Shown here piece by piece: positions 1-13,210 of a stretch of 64,000 bases of DNA. The notes beneath the pieces were generated by a model. That model did not search any database. It had not been told where the DNA came from and was given only the letters and a program-made list of their open reading frames with translations. Within the stretch, counting starts at the first letter, position 1. Each line of letters starts with the position of its first letter. Where the stretch lies: positions 910,001 through 974,000 of the forward strand of contig JAPTYO010000026.1 of assembly GCA_036873135.1 (NCBI GenBank), read 5' to 3'. Position numbers and translations under genes: made by a program. The DNA comes from Clarkia xantiana subsp. parviflora. Taxonomy: Eukaryota; Streptophyta; Magnoliopsida; Myrtales; Onagraceae.

Positions 1-35
1 TGTCGAGTAGACCTTGTTGTTGTGAGAATTCTTAA

Positions 36-1487
<1,452 letters not shown>

Positions 1488-1537
1488 TCCATTAATTTCC
1501 GTTCGTTCTCGTAATTGAATTGCAATTCCACTAAACT

Positions 1538-1570
1538 CGGCTCAATCCTTTTACTAAAAGGATTGGGCCG
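1538..1570 (+). terminator. rbcL 3' stem-loop
   Basis: The arms CGGCTCAATCCTTTT and AAAAGGATTGGGCCG pair around a short loop, 50 bases after the rbcL stop. This is the typical plastid 3' processing and stabilising hairpin. Confidence 0.8.
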
Positions 1571-2259
1571 AATCCAAAGAGTCTATTATAGATAGATAAT
1601 ACATATAGATCTAGATATAAACTAGACAAGAAAAATAAATAATTCAAGTGCTTCTATTATTTGTTGTCTTGGGTCCACAACAAATCCCATGGATCTTTAG
1701 GATTGGCGTATTCTTTTCTATTCGTTAGTTTCGGATCATGAATCGAGTCAAGTATTCCAACTTCTTCTACCCATCCTGTATTTTGTCCTTTTCGTTCCGT
1801 GTTGGAATAGAAACGGAGTCCTTAGTAATAAACGAGATTTTACAAAAAAAAACGATTCATAAGATCATAAGAGAAAAGCAATATTTCTTTTTTTTTTTAT
1901 TCGAATTTGACACAAGATAAGGAAATCCCTATTTTGTTAGATTTTTAATTTGAAAACTCTATTAAATATTTATAGTATTATACATACTAATAAGAATTCA
2001 TACTAATCAAAATGGATAATAATATTCCATCATAACTCTCATATCCTCCATAGTTATAGGGCAGTAAGACTCCCGGTTCTCAAAAAAAAAAAAAAGAGAA
2101 TCCTTTTTTTCTCACTCCTCATTTTAGTAGTTAATCATCCTCGTGCTTGTGATTAGATCCATATGCTTATTCTGATATGAAATGAAATATTCAAATGATT
2201 TTTCATCGAATGACTATTCATCTATTGTATTTTCATGGAAATAGGGACAAGAAGATTCT
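1571..2259. other. rbcL-accD spacer
   Basis: AT-rich plastid spacer with A and T homopolymers. The short open frame at 1738-1920 has no recognisable product. Nothing else is seen. Confidence 0.7.
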
Positions 2260-3860
2260 ATGAAAAAATGGTGGTTCAATTCGACGTTGTCTAAAGGGAA
2301 ATTCGAATACAGGCGTGGTCTAAGTAAATCAATCGCAAGGCTTGGTCCTCCTATTGAAAATACCGGTGTAAGCGAAGATCCGGTTAGAAATGATACATAT
2401 AAAAATATTCATAGTTGGAGTGATAGTTCTAGTTACAGTAATGTTGATCCTTTAGTGGGTGTCAGGGACATTCGGAATTTGATCTCTGATGACACCTTTT
2501 TAGTTAGCGATAGTAATAGGGGTATTTATTCCATCTATTTTGATATTCAAAATCAAATTTTTAAGATTGACAATGATCCCTCTTTCCTGAGTGAACTAGA
2601 GAGTTCTTTTTTTTCTTATTGGAATTTGATTTCTCTTTGGAATACTCACATTAATAGTTGCATTGACTCTTATCTTCGTTCTCAAATCTGTATTGAGGCG
2701 CCCGTTTTAAGTGGTAGTGACAATTCCCGCGAGAGCTACATTTATAGTTACATTTGGGGTGAAAGTAATGAGGGGGGCAGCTCCTATATAAGAACTTTCG
2801 AGAATACTATTGATTTCAATATAACAGAAAATTCTACTAATTCCGATATCGATTCCGATTTCGATCCTAATTCCGATACCGATCCTAATTCCGATACCGA
2901 TCCTAATTCCGATTCGATTCCGATTTCGATCCTAATTCCGATTCCGATTCCGATTTCGATCCTAATTCCGATACCGATTCCGATACCAAGTCGACTCCAA
3001 AATTGAAATATAGGCATTTATGGGTTCAATGTGAACATTGTTATGGATTAAATTATAAGAAATTATAAGAAAAAAAAAATTATAAGAAATTTTTTAAGTC
3101 CAAAATGAATATTTGTGAACAATGTGGAGCTCATTTGAAAATGCAAAGTTCAGACCGAATCGACCTTTTGCTTGATCCAGATACTTGGGCTCCTATGGAT
3201 GAAGGCCTGTTTTCTCTAGATCCTATTGAATTTCATTCGGAGGAAGACCCTTATAAAGATCGGATTGCTTCTTATCAAAGAGAGACAGGATTATCCGAAG
3301 CTGTTCAAACGGGCACAGGTCAACTAAACGGTATTCCCATAGCAATTGGAATTATGGATTTTCAGTTTATGGGGGGTAGTATGGGATCCGTAGTCGGCGA
3401 GAGAATAACCCGTTTGATCGAGTATGCTACCAATCAATTTTTACCTCTTATTCTAGTGTGTGCTTCCGGAGGGGCACGTATGCAAGAAGGGAGTTTGAGC
3501 TTGATGCAAATGGCTAAAATATCTTCTGCTTTATATGATTATCAATCAAATAAAAAGTTATTCTATGTATCTATCCTTACATCTCCCACTACGTGTGGTG
3601 TGACGGCTAGCTTTGGGATGTTGGGGGATATCATTATTGCAGAACCTGATGCCTACATCGCATTCGCAGGTAAAAGAGTAATTGAACAAACATTGAATAT
3701 TGAAGTACCTGAAGGTTCACAAACGGCTGAATATTTATTCGATAAGGGCTTATTCGACCCAATTGTACCACGCAATCCTTTAAAGGGTGTTTTGAGTGAG
3801 TTATTGAATTTTCACGGTTTTGTTCCTTTGAATTCTCAAGTAATGAATATTCATAATTAA
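2260..3860 (+). pseudogene. accD: accD, acetyl-CoA carboxylase carboxyltransferase beta subunit, broken
   Basis: The N-terminal part starts MKKWWFNS at 2260 and the carboxyltransferase domain runs on from MNICEQCG at 3105 to 3860. In plastids the protein supplies malonyl-CoA for fatty acid synthesis. Two breaks separate the halves. One base is missing near 2915 in a Ser/Asp-coding repeat, which shifts the frame. The continuation ([15 protein letters not shown]) then meets an in-frame TAA at 3066-3068 inside a local duplication of AAATTATAAG. The zinc-finger cysteines (CEHC and CEQC) are recognisable on either side of that stop. The Gly-Gly of the SPTTGGVTASFG motif reads Cys-Gly here (TGT at 3594), which would alter a conserved oxyanion-hole region. 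This is a decayed copy. Confidence 0.9.
2862..2992 (+). repeat. Short tandem repeats inside accD (GATTCCGAT/CCTAATTCC type)
   Basis: Units of about 6 and 18 bases built on TTCCGAT and CCTAATTCCGATACCGAT encode a Ser/Asp/Pro/Asn tract. The frame-shifting one-base loss (GATTCGATTCC) falls in this block, as expected for slippage. Confidence 0.75.
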
Positions 3861-4488
3861 TATTCATTTCGGTGGCGCCCTAAGTGAAATTGATTTACCT
3901 GAATCAAAGTAAAAAAAAATGTATTTTTGTTGAAATAAGATTCAATTGGATTTGTCAATTGTAGAAAGAATCGTGCGGACAATTCTTTTTTTGATCGATA
4001 TTCCTGATTAGTAATCAGGAACTCCCCAGGAACAAGATAAAAAAAAATGCATCCTTTCCTTATGCAATGCGCAATTCCAATTAGTCAAATAAATTGCATT
4101 TTCTTTTTCCTTCTTGTAGAGAAAAGAAAGAGTATCTTTCTACGATATCTCCCGAGAAATCTTTAGTTTGACTAAGAATCCACGTTGTTGGATCGAATCC
4201 TAATGAATCTTTCGGGAACTTGTTTGTAAGAAATAAAAAATCAAAACGGAAATCAAAATTAGAATTCGAATTTGACGACAAGAATGGATTATCCTAGATC
4301 TATTTTTGTATTTCATGTAGAAAGATGAAGATGAATAAGTCTCAAATATTTAATTATACACTCCTTGCACTTATTTATTATATATACTCACTTAGATATA
4401 CTTAGTATAATTATATACGAAATCGAATTCTTTAAGATATTTTTATAACAATAACAAGTCAAAATATTCCATCGAGGTACCCCATTCT
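3861..4488. other. accD-psaI spacer
   Basis: AT-rich plastid spacer. A near-perfect hairpin (TTCCTGATTA, one base, TAATCAGGAA) at 4001-4021 is a likely accD 3' stem-loop. No gene was recognised. Confidence 0.65.
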
Positions 4489-4593
4489 ATGACAGACTTC
4501 CCCTCTATTTTTGTGCCTTTAGTGGGCCTAGTATTTCCTGCAATTGCAATGGCTTCTTTATCTCTTCATGTTGAAAACAACAAGATTGTTTAG
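4489..4593 (+). CDS. psaI: Photosystem I subunit VIII
   Basis: A 34-residue frame, [16 protein letters not shown] onwards, with one hydrophobic membrane segment, ending at TAG 4591-4593. It is too short for most ORF callers but lies exactly between accD and ycf4, as in plastids. The usual protein is about 36 residues; two residues near the N-terminus seem to be missing, and a Ser replaces the usual Phe in ASLFLHV. In the plastid it is a small thylakoid membrane subunit of photosystem I. The frame is open, but the copy lies in nuclear-type DNA. Confidence 0.85.
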
Positions 4594-5001
4594 ATCCAAT
4601 GGGCCCGAACCTGATCTATTCTTTTCAATTAAGACTTCGATATAGATAATACGAATATCTCTTTAATATAGTAGGGTAATGTGGCTTCTTGCGAACAGAA
4701 ACGAAGGAGCTCTTTTGTATGGCTAAGTATATGATATGGATAAATGAGTTATGACTATTTTCATCGGAATCGGGGCGGATAGCTGAAATATAAAGTCAAT
4801 CTATCTATATGTAGATATATCCATAGGAGATCCTAGAAATTGGATGTTATTATTTTAGCCCTAACCAATTCGATGAATTACTTCGCAAGGGTTCCATCAG
4901 AATGGCGCTAGTTGATGAGTGTTACTTCGGAAACAAAAAAAGAAAAGTCAAATCCATTTGGACTATTTTCAAAATTCCAATAAAATGCAACTGGATCTAG
5001 T
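4594..5001. other. psaI-ycf4 spacer
   Basis: Plastid spacer. No gene or structured element was recognised. Confidence 0.6.
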
Positions 5002-5555
5002 ATGAGTTGGCGATCAGAACATATATGGATAGAACTTGTAGCGGGGTCTCGAAAAATAAGTAATTTCTGCTGGGCCTTTATCCTTTTATAGGTTCATTAG
5101 GATTCGTATCGGTTGGAACTTCAAGTTATCTAGGTAAGAATTTGATATCTTTAGTTTCGTCTCAGCAAATCCATTTTTTTCCACAGGGGCTCGTGATGTC
5201 TTTCTACGGAATCGCAGGTCTCTTTATTAGTTCTTATTTGTGGTGCACAATTTCTTGGAATGTGGGTAGTGGCTATGATCGATTCGATAGAAAAGAAGGA
5301 ATAGTGTGTATTTTTCGTTGGGGATTCCCGGGAAAAAATCGTCGTATCTTCCTACGATTCCGTATGAAAGATATTCAATCCATCAGAATAGAAGTTAAAG
5401 AGGGTATTTATGCTCGTCGTGTCCTTTATATGGAAATAAAAGGGCAGGGGGCCATTCCCTTGACGCGTAGTGATGATAATTTGACTCCGCGACAAATTGA
5501 GCAAAAAGCTGCCGAATTGGCCTATTTCTTGCGCGTACCAATTGAAGTTTTTTGA
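5002..5555 (+). pseudogene. ycf4: ycf4, photosystem I assembly protein, frameshifted
   Basis: The start is [20 protein letters not shown] at 5002. One base is missing in the run near 5084-5088, giving an in-frame TAG at 5089-5091 (codon 30). The rest of the protein continues in the next frame from about 5142 to FLRVPIEVF at 5555. The span of 554 bases is exactly one short of the usual 185 codons with stop. The product is a two-span thylakoid membrane protein needed for photosystem I assembly. The single loss makes this a pseudogene. Confidence 0.9.
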
Positions 5556-6260
5556 AATTTACTTGAACTGAAGAAGAAACTCTTTCTTCGCAGTAGGGAA
5601 ACAATTCAAGAATTATCTTTTTTGCTATAGCATAGCTTAAAGTTTTTTCAAAACGTGCATTCGAGATAAAGGAGACGTATGCGGAACAGTGATAAAATAA
5701 AACGAAACTTTTTTTGTTCGAAAAGAAGTAAAAAACAAGTAACAAATCGAAATAATGGATTCATCTAGCATGTCAAAACATTTCGGAATAAAAAATTGAT
5801 CTTTTTATTTTCAATAGGAATTAATTGATACGTTAGATACAGATAGATCTTGTAAATTCTCTCTCTTTTTTTTTGTCAATCGAGCTTTCTTTTTTTTTTT
5901 CGAAATGCAATTTTTTCCATTTTGATAGAAAGGGGATTCCTTTGGCTGGAAATAAAAATAATATTCATTACTGGACGTGGTTCTTTCTGGGATTCATTGA
6001 AAAAGCTTCTAATTTGATCAATTAAGGTATCTGGAAAAAATATTTTTTGAATTCTTTTTGCATTCGAAGTCGGCTCTTATTCTATTTCTGTATTCTTTCT
6101 AGATTCAAGTACTAACCGCCGAATTCCAAATAAAAGTGGGGAATAGATTCATAGGCTCGCGGCCTTGGAATAGAACTTATGGTTGATAGAAAAAGATTAG
6201 ATCGCAGAGATTCGTCGAAGGGGGTGGGTTCATTAACAATTCAAATTGACAGATGAAAAA
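5556..6260. other. ycf4-cemA spacer
   Basis: AT-rich plastid spacer with several T runs. No gene was recognised. Confidence 0.6.
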
Positions 6261-6869
6261 ATGGCAAAAAAAAAAAAAATTCTTCCGCTTCTATGTCTTA
6301 TATCTATAGTCTTTTTTCCCTGGTGGATCTCCCTCTTATTTAATAAAGGTCTTGAATCTTGGGTTACTAATTGGTGGAATACTATGCAATCGGAAACTTT
6401 TTTGACTGATATGCAAGAAAAGAGTATTCTAGACAAATTCATAGAATTAGAGGAACTCTTACTCTTGGACGAAATGATAAACGAATACCCGGAAACACAT
6501 CTACAAACACTTCGTATAGGAATCCACAAAGAAATGGTCCACTTGATCAAGATGCGCAATGAGGATCATATCCATACAATTTTTCACTTATCGACAAATA
6601 TAATCTGTTTTATTATTTTCCGCGGTTATTCTATTCTGGGTAATAAAGAACTTCTCATTCTTAACTCTTGGATGCAAGAATTCCTATATAACTTAAGTGA
6701 CACAATAAAAGCTTTTTCTATTCTTTTATTAACGGATTTTTGTATCGGATTCCACTCGCCCCATGGTTGGGAACTAATGATTGCTTATGTCTACAAAGAT
6801 TTTGGATTTGCTCATAACGATCAAATTATATCTGTTCTTGTTTCCACTTTTCCAGTCATTCTAGATACC
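6261..6869 (+). pseudogene. cemA: cemA 5' part, cut by retrotransposon A
   Basis: [20 protein letters not shown] starts a frame of 203 codons that ends in [10 protein letters not shown] at the LTR border. cemA encodes a plastid inner-envelope membrane protein linked to proton extrusion and CO2 uptake. The remaining 26 codons and stop lie at 17991-18071, beyond element A. Joining the pieces after removing one ATACC duplicate gives about 229 residues, the normal length, with no other lesion. The in-frame ATG at 6246 is less likely as start, because MAKKK is the usual N-terminus. Confidence 0.93.
6865..6869. repeat. Target site duplication of element A, left copy (ATACC)
   Basis: ATACC directly precedes the LTR start TGATGGG and is repeated at 17986-17990 right after the other LTR. 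Confidence 0.95.
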
Positions 6870-7190
6870 TGATGGGTCCGACTAATAGCCGTCAGTCCCT
6901 TTAACGGCGAGGAAACGGCAAACAGGCCCACCAGGCCCAGAGTAAAGGTCAAGATGACCTAGGAGAAGGGTCCCGATGAGGGGAGTCCCGACGAAGCAAG
7001 GTCCCGACAGAGTCGGTCCCGACAGTGGAGCTGGAAGCTCCCGATGAGAAGCCTTTAAGTAGGCCCCGATGATGAATCTCTGAGAATGATTGGCCCTGTC
7101 ACGATGACGAGGGGCCCCGAGCGGTGACACAACGAGATAACTCTGGAGTCCCCGACGGGAGTCGGGACTCGTTATCAGAGGATAAAGCCA

Positions 7191-7311
7191 AGATATGCGG
7201 GGCGTGGCCGAGATATACGGAACGTGGTTAAGATACACGGATCGTGGCCGAGATACGCGGGGCATGGCTAAGATATGCGAGATCACGTACGAGATATACG
7301 GGATACGGGCT
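7191..7311 (+). repeat. 20-base tandem repeats in the LTR U3
   Basis: About six degenerate units of the form AGATAYRCGGRRCGTGGCCG lie just upstream of the TATA box. The same block is in the 3' LTR, the solo LTR at 27377 and, diverged, in the LTRs of D. The position suggests promoter or enhancer repeats. Confidence 0.7.
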
Positions 7312-7356
7312 AACCACCCCTTACGGTTCGCCAGGTACCTGAGGCATCTCTTTGCC

Positions 7357-7363
7357 TATAAAA
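7357..7363 (+). promoter_or_regulatory. TATA box of LTR A
   Basis: TATAAAA within CCTATAAAAGG, about 210 bases before the LTR end. The identical motif is at 17774-17780 in the 3' LTR. Confidence 0.75.
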
Positions 7364-7569
7364 GGGCAGGAAGTCACCTCAGATCACGTTACGTTGAGTT
7401 GAATACACTTTGATATCTGTTACTTGCCAGTCAGACGAAGTACTCATTTAAGCATCGGAGAGGGATTCTGGGTCACCGCCCGGTCTATCCCCTCTTGCAG
7501 GATTGCGTGGAGCAAAGGAGCTAGGATTGTCGTCAAGATCCGTACCGGAGTTCCACCGTGATCCAACAT

Positions 7570-7586
7570 TGGCGCCGTCTGTGGGA
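7570..7586 (+). promoter_or_regulatory. Primer binding site of element A
   Basis: TGGCGCCGTCTGTGGGA starts two bases after the LTR. It would pair with a tRNA whose 3' end is GGCGCCA. Asp- and Arg-type primers are reported in relatives; I cannot tell which applies here. Confidence 0.85.
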
Positions 7587-7604
7587 AGCAAACAAAAAAC
7601 TGAT

Positions 7605-8840
7605 ATGCCTTCTACTCAATCGATGGCGGCTGGCAAGAACAGAAGGGGACAATCCGGTGGTTCCCGTCACCCCGCTGCAACGAACCTGAATTCAGTACCA
7701 GAACAAGGAGAAAACCATAACCATCCCCCGGCTGAGCTCTCCCAGACAGGAGGACACAATGGATCGCATCCCGAAGACGTTGCCCCTCAACACCAGGATA
7801 ACAGGGGGCAGGAGGCTCCCCCAGCTGCAGATTTGACGAGGGCCGTGGCCGAGGCCATGCCCATGTTTCTGGCGGCTGTAGAGGCTCTCTTGGACCGAAG
7901 GGAGGCTGCCAGAAGGCAGGAGGAGATGCCCCCGCTGGAGGAAGCAACCCTACCGACAGAGGGTCAGAATGCGCAGGAAGCCCCGCCCCGAGGCCAGGAC
8001 AGAGGTAGGGCAACCGGTCAGCCGGAAAGGTTCGTGGTTGATGGGCCAGGACCAATACAGCACAGGACCATTCCCCTGAATGGTCCCATCACTCCCGACC
8101 AGGTGGTAAAGATCGTGAACATCTGTATGGGAGAACAGAAACCGCTGGTATCGGAGCTGAGGGATCGATCCACTCATCCCTTCGTTCCCCGACTAATAGA
8201 CACCCTCGCCCCGCCAGGGCTGGGTATCCCCGAGATTAAGGAGTATGATGGCGAAGGAGATCCAGTCCGTCATGTCCAGAAGCATCTTATGGCATGTCTG
8301 GGTAGAGCCCCGAATGAAGATATAGTGTGTACGCTGTTCCCAAACAAACTTGGAGAAAGAGCCCTGACCTGGTTCTTTAGCCTGCCCCCAGGCTGCATTA
8401 CCTGTTGGGCGGATATGCACGACCGCTTCATTCGACAATACCAGGGCCGCAGACGTTTGTTGAAGAGCGTGAGGTCCCTAACCCAGGTGGTGCAGAGGCC
8501 CGACGAGTCGTTGGCACACTATTACCAGCGGTATACCGCCAGCGTAGCAGAGATAGACGAGGAAATCTCGGAGGGCGAGACCATCCGCACTTTTATTCGG
8601 AACCTGACAGCCCCCTATGGCTCTGACTTGATGCACAGCGTGGCTGAGAAGGCTGTGTGGAATATGGAGGCTTTGCAGAAGAGGGTAAAGCGGCAGATCG
8701 ATGTCCAGGAGTCCAAGATAGCCGCGGGAGAACTGGAGCCCCCAAAGTCAAATAAAGGAAAGCAGTCAAGCAAGCCTTTTGACGATCGTAAGTCAAAGGG
8801 CAAACCTGAGGGCAGTCGGGACCGAGGTCGCTCTGGTTGA
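7605..8840 (+). pseudogene. gag: gag of element A
   Basis: A 411-residue frame forms the capsid part of the polyprotein that packages element RNA in virus-like particles. The retrotransposon gag domain spans roughly residues 215-330: EYDGEGDPVRHVQ, then WFFSLPPG near residue 256, then RPDESLAHYYQRY. The Pro/Glu-rich N-terminal third has low complexity. A Lys/Arg/Ser-rich tail ends at TGA 8838-8840, and the same frame stays open beyond it into the zinc knuckle and protease. The stop could be a CGA-to-TGA mutation or a gag/pol boundary. The start could be ATG 7605 or 7623; the second matches the start of the D homologue. Confidence 0.85.
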
Positions 8841-11800
8841 AAGGATGATAGGCGTCCTCCAAAAAAGGATAAGCGGGAAGATCTCGACATTCCTCTCAAC
8901 TGCTCCATGGCGGAAGTGCTGACAGTCATGGAACGACAAGGTATCTCCAGGTACCCCCCGAAGAAAGATGGAGAGTTTCTGGGGTCCCGCACAGATCGCT
9001 ATTGTCGGTTTCACCGCGCAAATGGCCACGACACCAATCACTGTCGGGAGCTGAAGAAGGAGATTGAAAAGCTAATCCAGAAGGGAAAGCTCAAGGAGTT
9101 CGTCGGGGACAAACGATGCAGGTCCCGCTCTCGGTCCCGATCGCGGTCCCGTTCCCGATCCCGTGATCGGTCCCCGAAGAAGAAGAGAACTGATCCAGAG
9201 TCATCCGGTGTTCGCAAAGAAAGACGAGTCATCAACGTGATTCATGGAGGATTTGCTGCTGGAGGAGATACTTCATCCGCTCGAGAGGTTTACGCCTCTA
9301 GGATCCCTACAGCGGTGGTGCTGGGTAAGAGGTCTCGATCTTGGACCTTGAAAGAAGAGATGGTAATCTCCTTCTCGTCTGAAGACCTCATAGGCGTGGA
9401 GACTCCGCATGACGATGCCCTAGTGGTAACCCTGGATGTAGGTGGGTTTGAGATGAAGAGAATCCTAATCGACGGAGGGAGCTCCTCCGACATTCTATTC
9501 ATGGACGCGCTGGAAGCCATGGGGAAGACGAAGAAAGATCTGAAGGAGGCAAACTTCCCGATGGTCGGGTTCTCTGGCTCAACTTCCTACCCGCTAGGAG
9601 TGATCACCTTACCAGTGGAGTTTGGTAGCGGGTGGAAATCAGAAAGGAGGAACGTGGAATTTGTCGTGGTTGATTCTGCGGGGACCTACAACGCAATTAT
9701 CGGGAGAACCACCATCAATCCCCTGATGGCAGTTGCCTCGACTGTGCACCAGAAGATGAAGTTCCCGACCGACCACGGGGTCGGAGAGGTCAAAGGCGAC
9801 CAGGTGGGCTCCCGAAAATGCTATGTCAATGCCACCCGGAGGAGGAGGCGAGAGGCCATGACTGTCCTCCAGACAGACACAGATCCTAGAGAAGAGTTTG
9901 GGCGTCCCGCCCCCGTAAAAGATCTGAAAGAAGTCGAGATCGACGGACCCCAAAGGAAGGTGAAAATCGGGTCTGCTCTTACTGAAGAGACAGCCCAAAA
10001 ACTGGTGGAGCTGCTGAAGGAGTTCAAGGAGCTGTTTGCCTGGTCCCCGAGCGATATGCCAGGAATCAGCCCCTATGTGATCGTGCACGAGCTGAAGATA
10101 GACCCCGCGATCAAGCCTATCACGCAGAAAAGGCGTCCGATGGGCACGGATAAGAAGATCGCGATCCAGCAGGAGGTGGGCAGGTTGCTCGATGCTGGTT
10201 TCATTAAGGAGCTCCGATTCCAGACTTGGGTCGCCAACCCGGTGCTGGTGAAGAAGACTAACGGGAAGTGGCGAATGTGCGTGGACTTCCGCGACTTGAA
10301 CAAGGCTTGTCCAAAGGATTGCTATCCACTCCCGAGGATTGACCAGCTGGTGGATGCCACATCGGGACATGAGCTATTAAGTTTCATGGATGCATATTCG
10401 GGCTACAACCAGATCAAGATGGCCAAAGAAGACGCCCCCCACACAGCGTTCTATGCAGACAGCGACATCTATCACTACGATGTCATGCCTTTCGGGTTGA
10501 TCAATGCCGGGGCAACCTACCAGCGGATGGTGAATAAGCTGTTTGGAGATATGCTGGGAGAAACCATGGAAGCCTACGTGGATGATATGCTGGTGAAGTC
10601 CCGACAAACCGAGGATCACGTGCACAACCTTACCATGGCATTTGAGCGGATGAGGCTCCATCAAGTCCGTCTGAACCCGACGAAATGCGCCTTCGGAGTC
10701 CACTCAGGGAAATTTTTGGGCTTCATGGTAAGCCAAAGAGGAATTGAAGTGAATCCCGAGAAACTGAGGGCAATCGAGGAGATGCAGTCTCCGATCAACC
10801 ATCGGGAGGTACAAGTACTGAATGGCCGACTAGCTGCAATGAATCGCTTCTTGTCCAAAGCCAGCGATCGATCAATGCCGTTTTTTGAAGTCTTGAGGGC
10901 CAACAAAAAATTCGAATGGACTGCCAAATGTGAAGAGGCGTTCCAAGCACTCAAGCAGCACCTTCGCACACTCCCGCCACTGGCGAAACCGGTTCCAGGC
11001 GAGCCGCTCTTCCTTTATTTGGCTGTTTCTGAATTTGCCATTAGCTCTGTGTTAGTAAAGATTGTCGAGGGTAATCAAGTCCCCGTATATTATGTAAGCA
11101 AGGCATTTGCCAAATCTGAATTGAACTATCCCGCCGTTGAGAAGTACCTCTTTGCGTTGATAATTACTGCTCGGAAGCTAAGGCCATATTTTCACGCACA
11201 CGAGATCACTGTGCTGACGAACCAGCCTTTGAAGCATTTTTTGAACCGACCGGATGCGTCGGGGAGATTGGTGAAGTGGGCAGTAGAGCTCAGTGTGTTT
11301 CGAATACACTTTGCTCCAAGAACGGCCATCAAGGCCCAGGCATTGGCGGAGTTTATAGCAGAATCTACAGCCCCCGATCTAGAAGAAACGGGCCCTGTAG
11401 AGGGGGCAGCCAGGGAGGTCCCGACAGAAGAACAACCAGAGAGGGCAGAGCAATCAGAACAGCCAAACAAAGAAAATACCTGGGAGATGTACACGGATGG
11501 CTCCGCGAGCTCAGACGGATCAGGAGCGGGCTTTTTTTTGATACCACCGGGTGAAGGTGAACCGCTCCGATATGCTTTGGCTTTAACATTCAAGGCCACA
11601 AACAACGAGGCGGAGTACGATGCTCTTATCACGGGCCTAAAAATCGCTATAGGCACTGGAATCGATCACTTGAGAGTGAAGTGCGACGCGGCGTTAATCG
11701 TGAACCAGGTTCAAGGGCGATACGAAGCAAGGAGCCCGATAATGAAGAAGTATCTGCGAGAGGTACAAACCTTGAGAGAAAGCTTCAAAAGCTTCTATAT

Positions 11801-12239
11801 CGAGGCTATTCCGAGGGAGGAGAACGTAGAGGCAGACGCCTTGAGCAAATTTGCCCTGGGGGCACCCTTAGAAGAAAATCGGAAGGTGCACTTCCTGGAT
11901 AAGGTGATCTTGTCAAACATCGACCCCACGCAGGTGTGCACCGTTGAAGCAAAATCGGAGGAGGAGCCCACTTGGATGACCCCGATAGTCGCGTATCTGA
12001 CTACGGGGGCAGTCCCCGAGGATAAGGTAGCAGCAGACAGGATATGTCGGATCGCGTCTAATTATGTGATGCTGGACAATCAGCTGTACAAGAAGGGCTG
12101 GTTCTCGACTCCGTACCTGAAATGTGTAGCAGAACCCGACACCAACCGAATCCTGAAGGAAATGCATGAGGGAATCGCGGCTTGTCACGAAGGGGCCCGA
12201 TCCATTTTAAGGAAGGTGTTGAACTTAGGCTACTATTAG
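8841..12239 (+). pseudogene. pol: pol of element A: zinc knuckle, protease, RT, two RNase H domains
   Basis: The frame continues from gag after the TGA. A zinc knuckle of the CRFHRANGHDTNHC type lies near 9002 and is followed by an Arg-Ser repeat. The protease motif LIDGGSSSDILF is near 9466. Reverse transcriptase shows WRMCVDFRDLNKACPKD near 10269 and the catalytic AYVDD near 10572. A first, degenerate RNase H follows, and then a second RNase H from about 11482 with YTDGS, NNEAEYDAL, VKCDA and ADALSK, which supply its acidic residues. The frame ends at TAG 12237-12239, between GYY and PTMNKE of the integrase. D has Trp there, so TGG became TAG. Confidence 0.93.
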
Positions 12240-13210
12240 CCCACGATGAACAAAGAAGCATCGGCGTTGGTCCGATCATGCGACGCGTGCCAGAGGTACG
12301 CCCCGAATATTGTGGCTCCGGCTGCTAACCTGACGTCCATCAAGAGCGCTTGGCCCTTCGCGCAGTGGGGCATCGACTTGGTGGGACCTCTTCCACAAGC
12401 ACAAGGACAATGTAAGTATTTACTTGTAGCTATCGATTATTTTTCGAAATGGATAGAGGCGAAGGCATTGGCCAGAACAACGGGAAACCAGATCGTCAAG
12501 TTCCTCCAAACCCACATCGTGTCCAGATATGGGATTCCTAAGGTGGTGATCAGCGACAATGGCCCACCGTTTAACGGCTCTCAGGTGAGGGAGTATCTGG
12601 AAGAACTGAACATTGAGCATCGGACCGCCTCCGTACGCCATGCTCAGACTAATGGCCAGGTGGAGTCAGCCAACAAAATCGTGATGGATGGCCTGAAGAA
12701 GAGGGTCTATGCCTTGAAGGGCAAATGGCTGAACGAACTGGAAAATGTACTTTGGGCTGTTAGAACGACACCCAAACGATCAACAGGGGAGACTCCGTTT
12801 GGCCTTGTTTATGGCACGGAAGCTGTCGCTCCTGTGGAGGTAGCTGTGGCATCCCATCGGATGAGATATTACGAGCCCCTGACGAACGAGGAAGTGAGAC
12901 GCCTGGACTTGGACCTACTCGAAGAGAAAAGGCGGGAAGCCGATGAAGTCCAAGCACGAATGCGCTTAGCGACGGCCAGGTACTATAATCGGCGAGTGAA
13001 GTCCCGACAGTTCTTCGTCGGGGAGCTGGTTTGGCGTCGCAACGAGTTCACCCTTTTGGATCGAATCAACAAGATGTCACCAAAATGGGAAGGACCTTAT
13101 AAGGTCGTGGGGATGCCAGCTCCGAGAACGCATACAAGTTGGAAGACCTCGATGGCAGAACGTTAAAGCATTCTTTCAGTGGCGAACACTTGAAGAAACA
13201 CCATGCTTGA
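12240..13210 (+). pseudogene. pol: pol of element A: integrase
   Basis: The HHCC zinc domain straddles the stop at 12237: HEG and CHEG lie before it, and SCDACQRY near 12278 lies after. The DDE core shows WGIDLVGPLPQA near 12364, ISDNGPPFNG near 12550 and GQVESANKI near 12658. Integrase joins the cDNA to host DNA. The C-terminal part shifts frame near 13125: after GPYKVVGMPAP the expected continuation (KLEDLDG, then FSGEHLKKHHA) is in another frame and ends at TGA 13208-13210. Confidence 0.9.

Larger units (their letters stand above)
6870..7568 (+). repeat. 5' LTR of element A
   Basis: It runs from TGATGGGTCCGAC to GTGATCCAACA, 699 bases. It contains a TATA box at 7357-7363 (CCTATAAAAGG), a hairpin near 7147-7170 (AGTCCCCGAC/GTCGGGACT) and a degenerate 20-base repeat at about 7191-7311. 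The PBS follows directly. Confidence 0.95.

Noticed and set aside
1738..1920. Small gene in the rbcL-accD spacer
   Set aside because: Low-complexity AT-rich frame without known plastid counterpart.
9110..9175. SR-type splicing factor (Arg-Ser repeat)
   Set aside because: The repeat is a short basic linker between the zinc knuckle and protease in pol, also present in both D copies.
9639..10370. Long minus-strand frames opposite pol (also 32558-33241 and 41181-41864)
   Set aside because: They lie exactly opposite conserved RT coding sequence in every copy and match no family I know. They are shadows.
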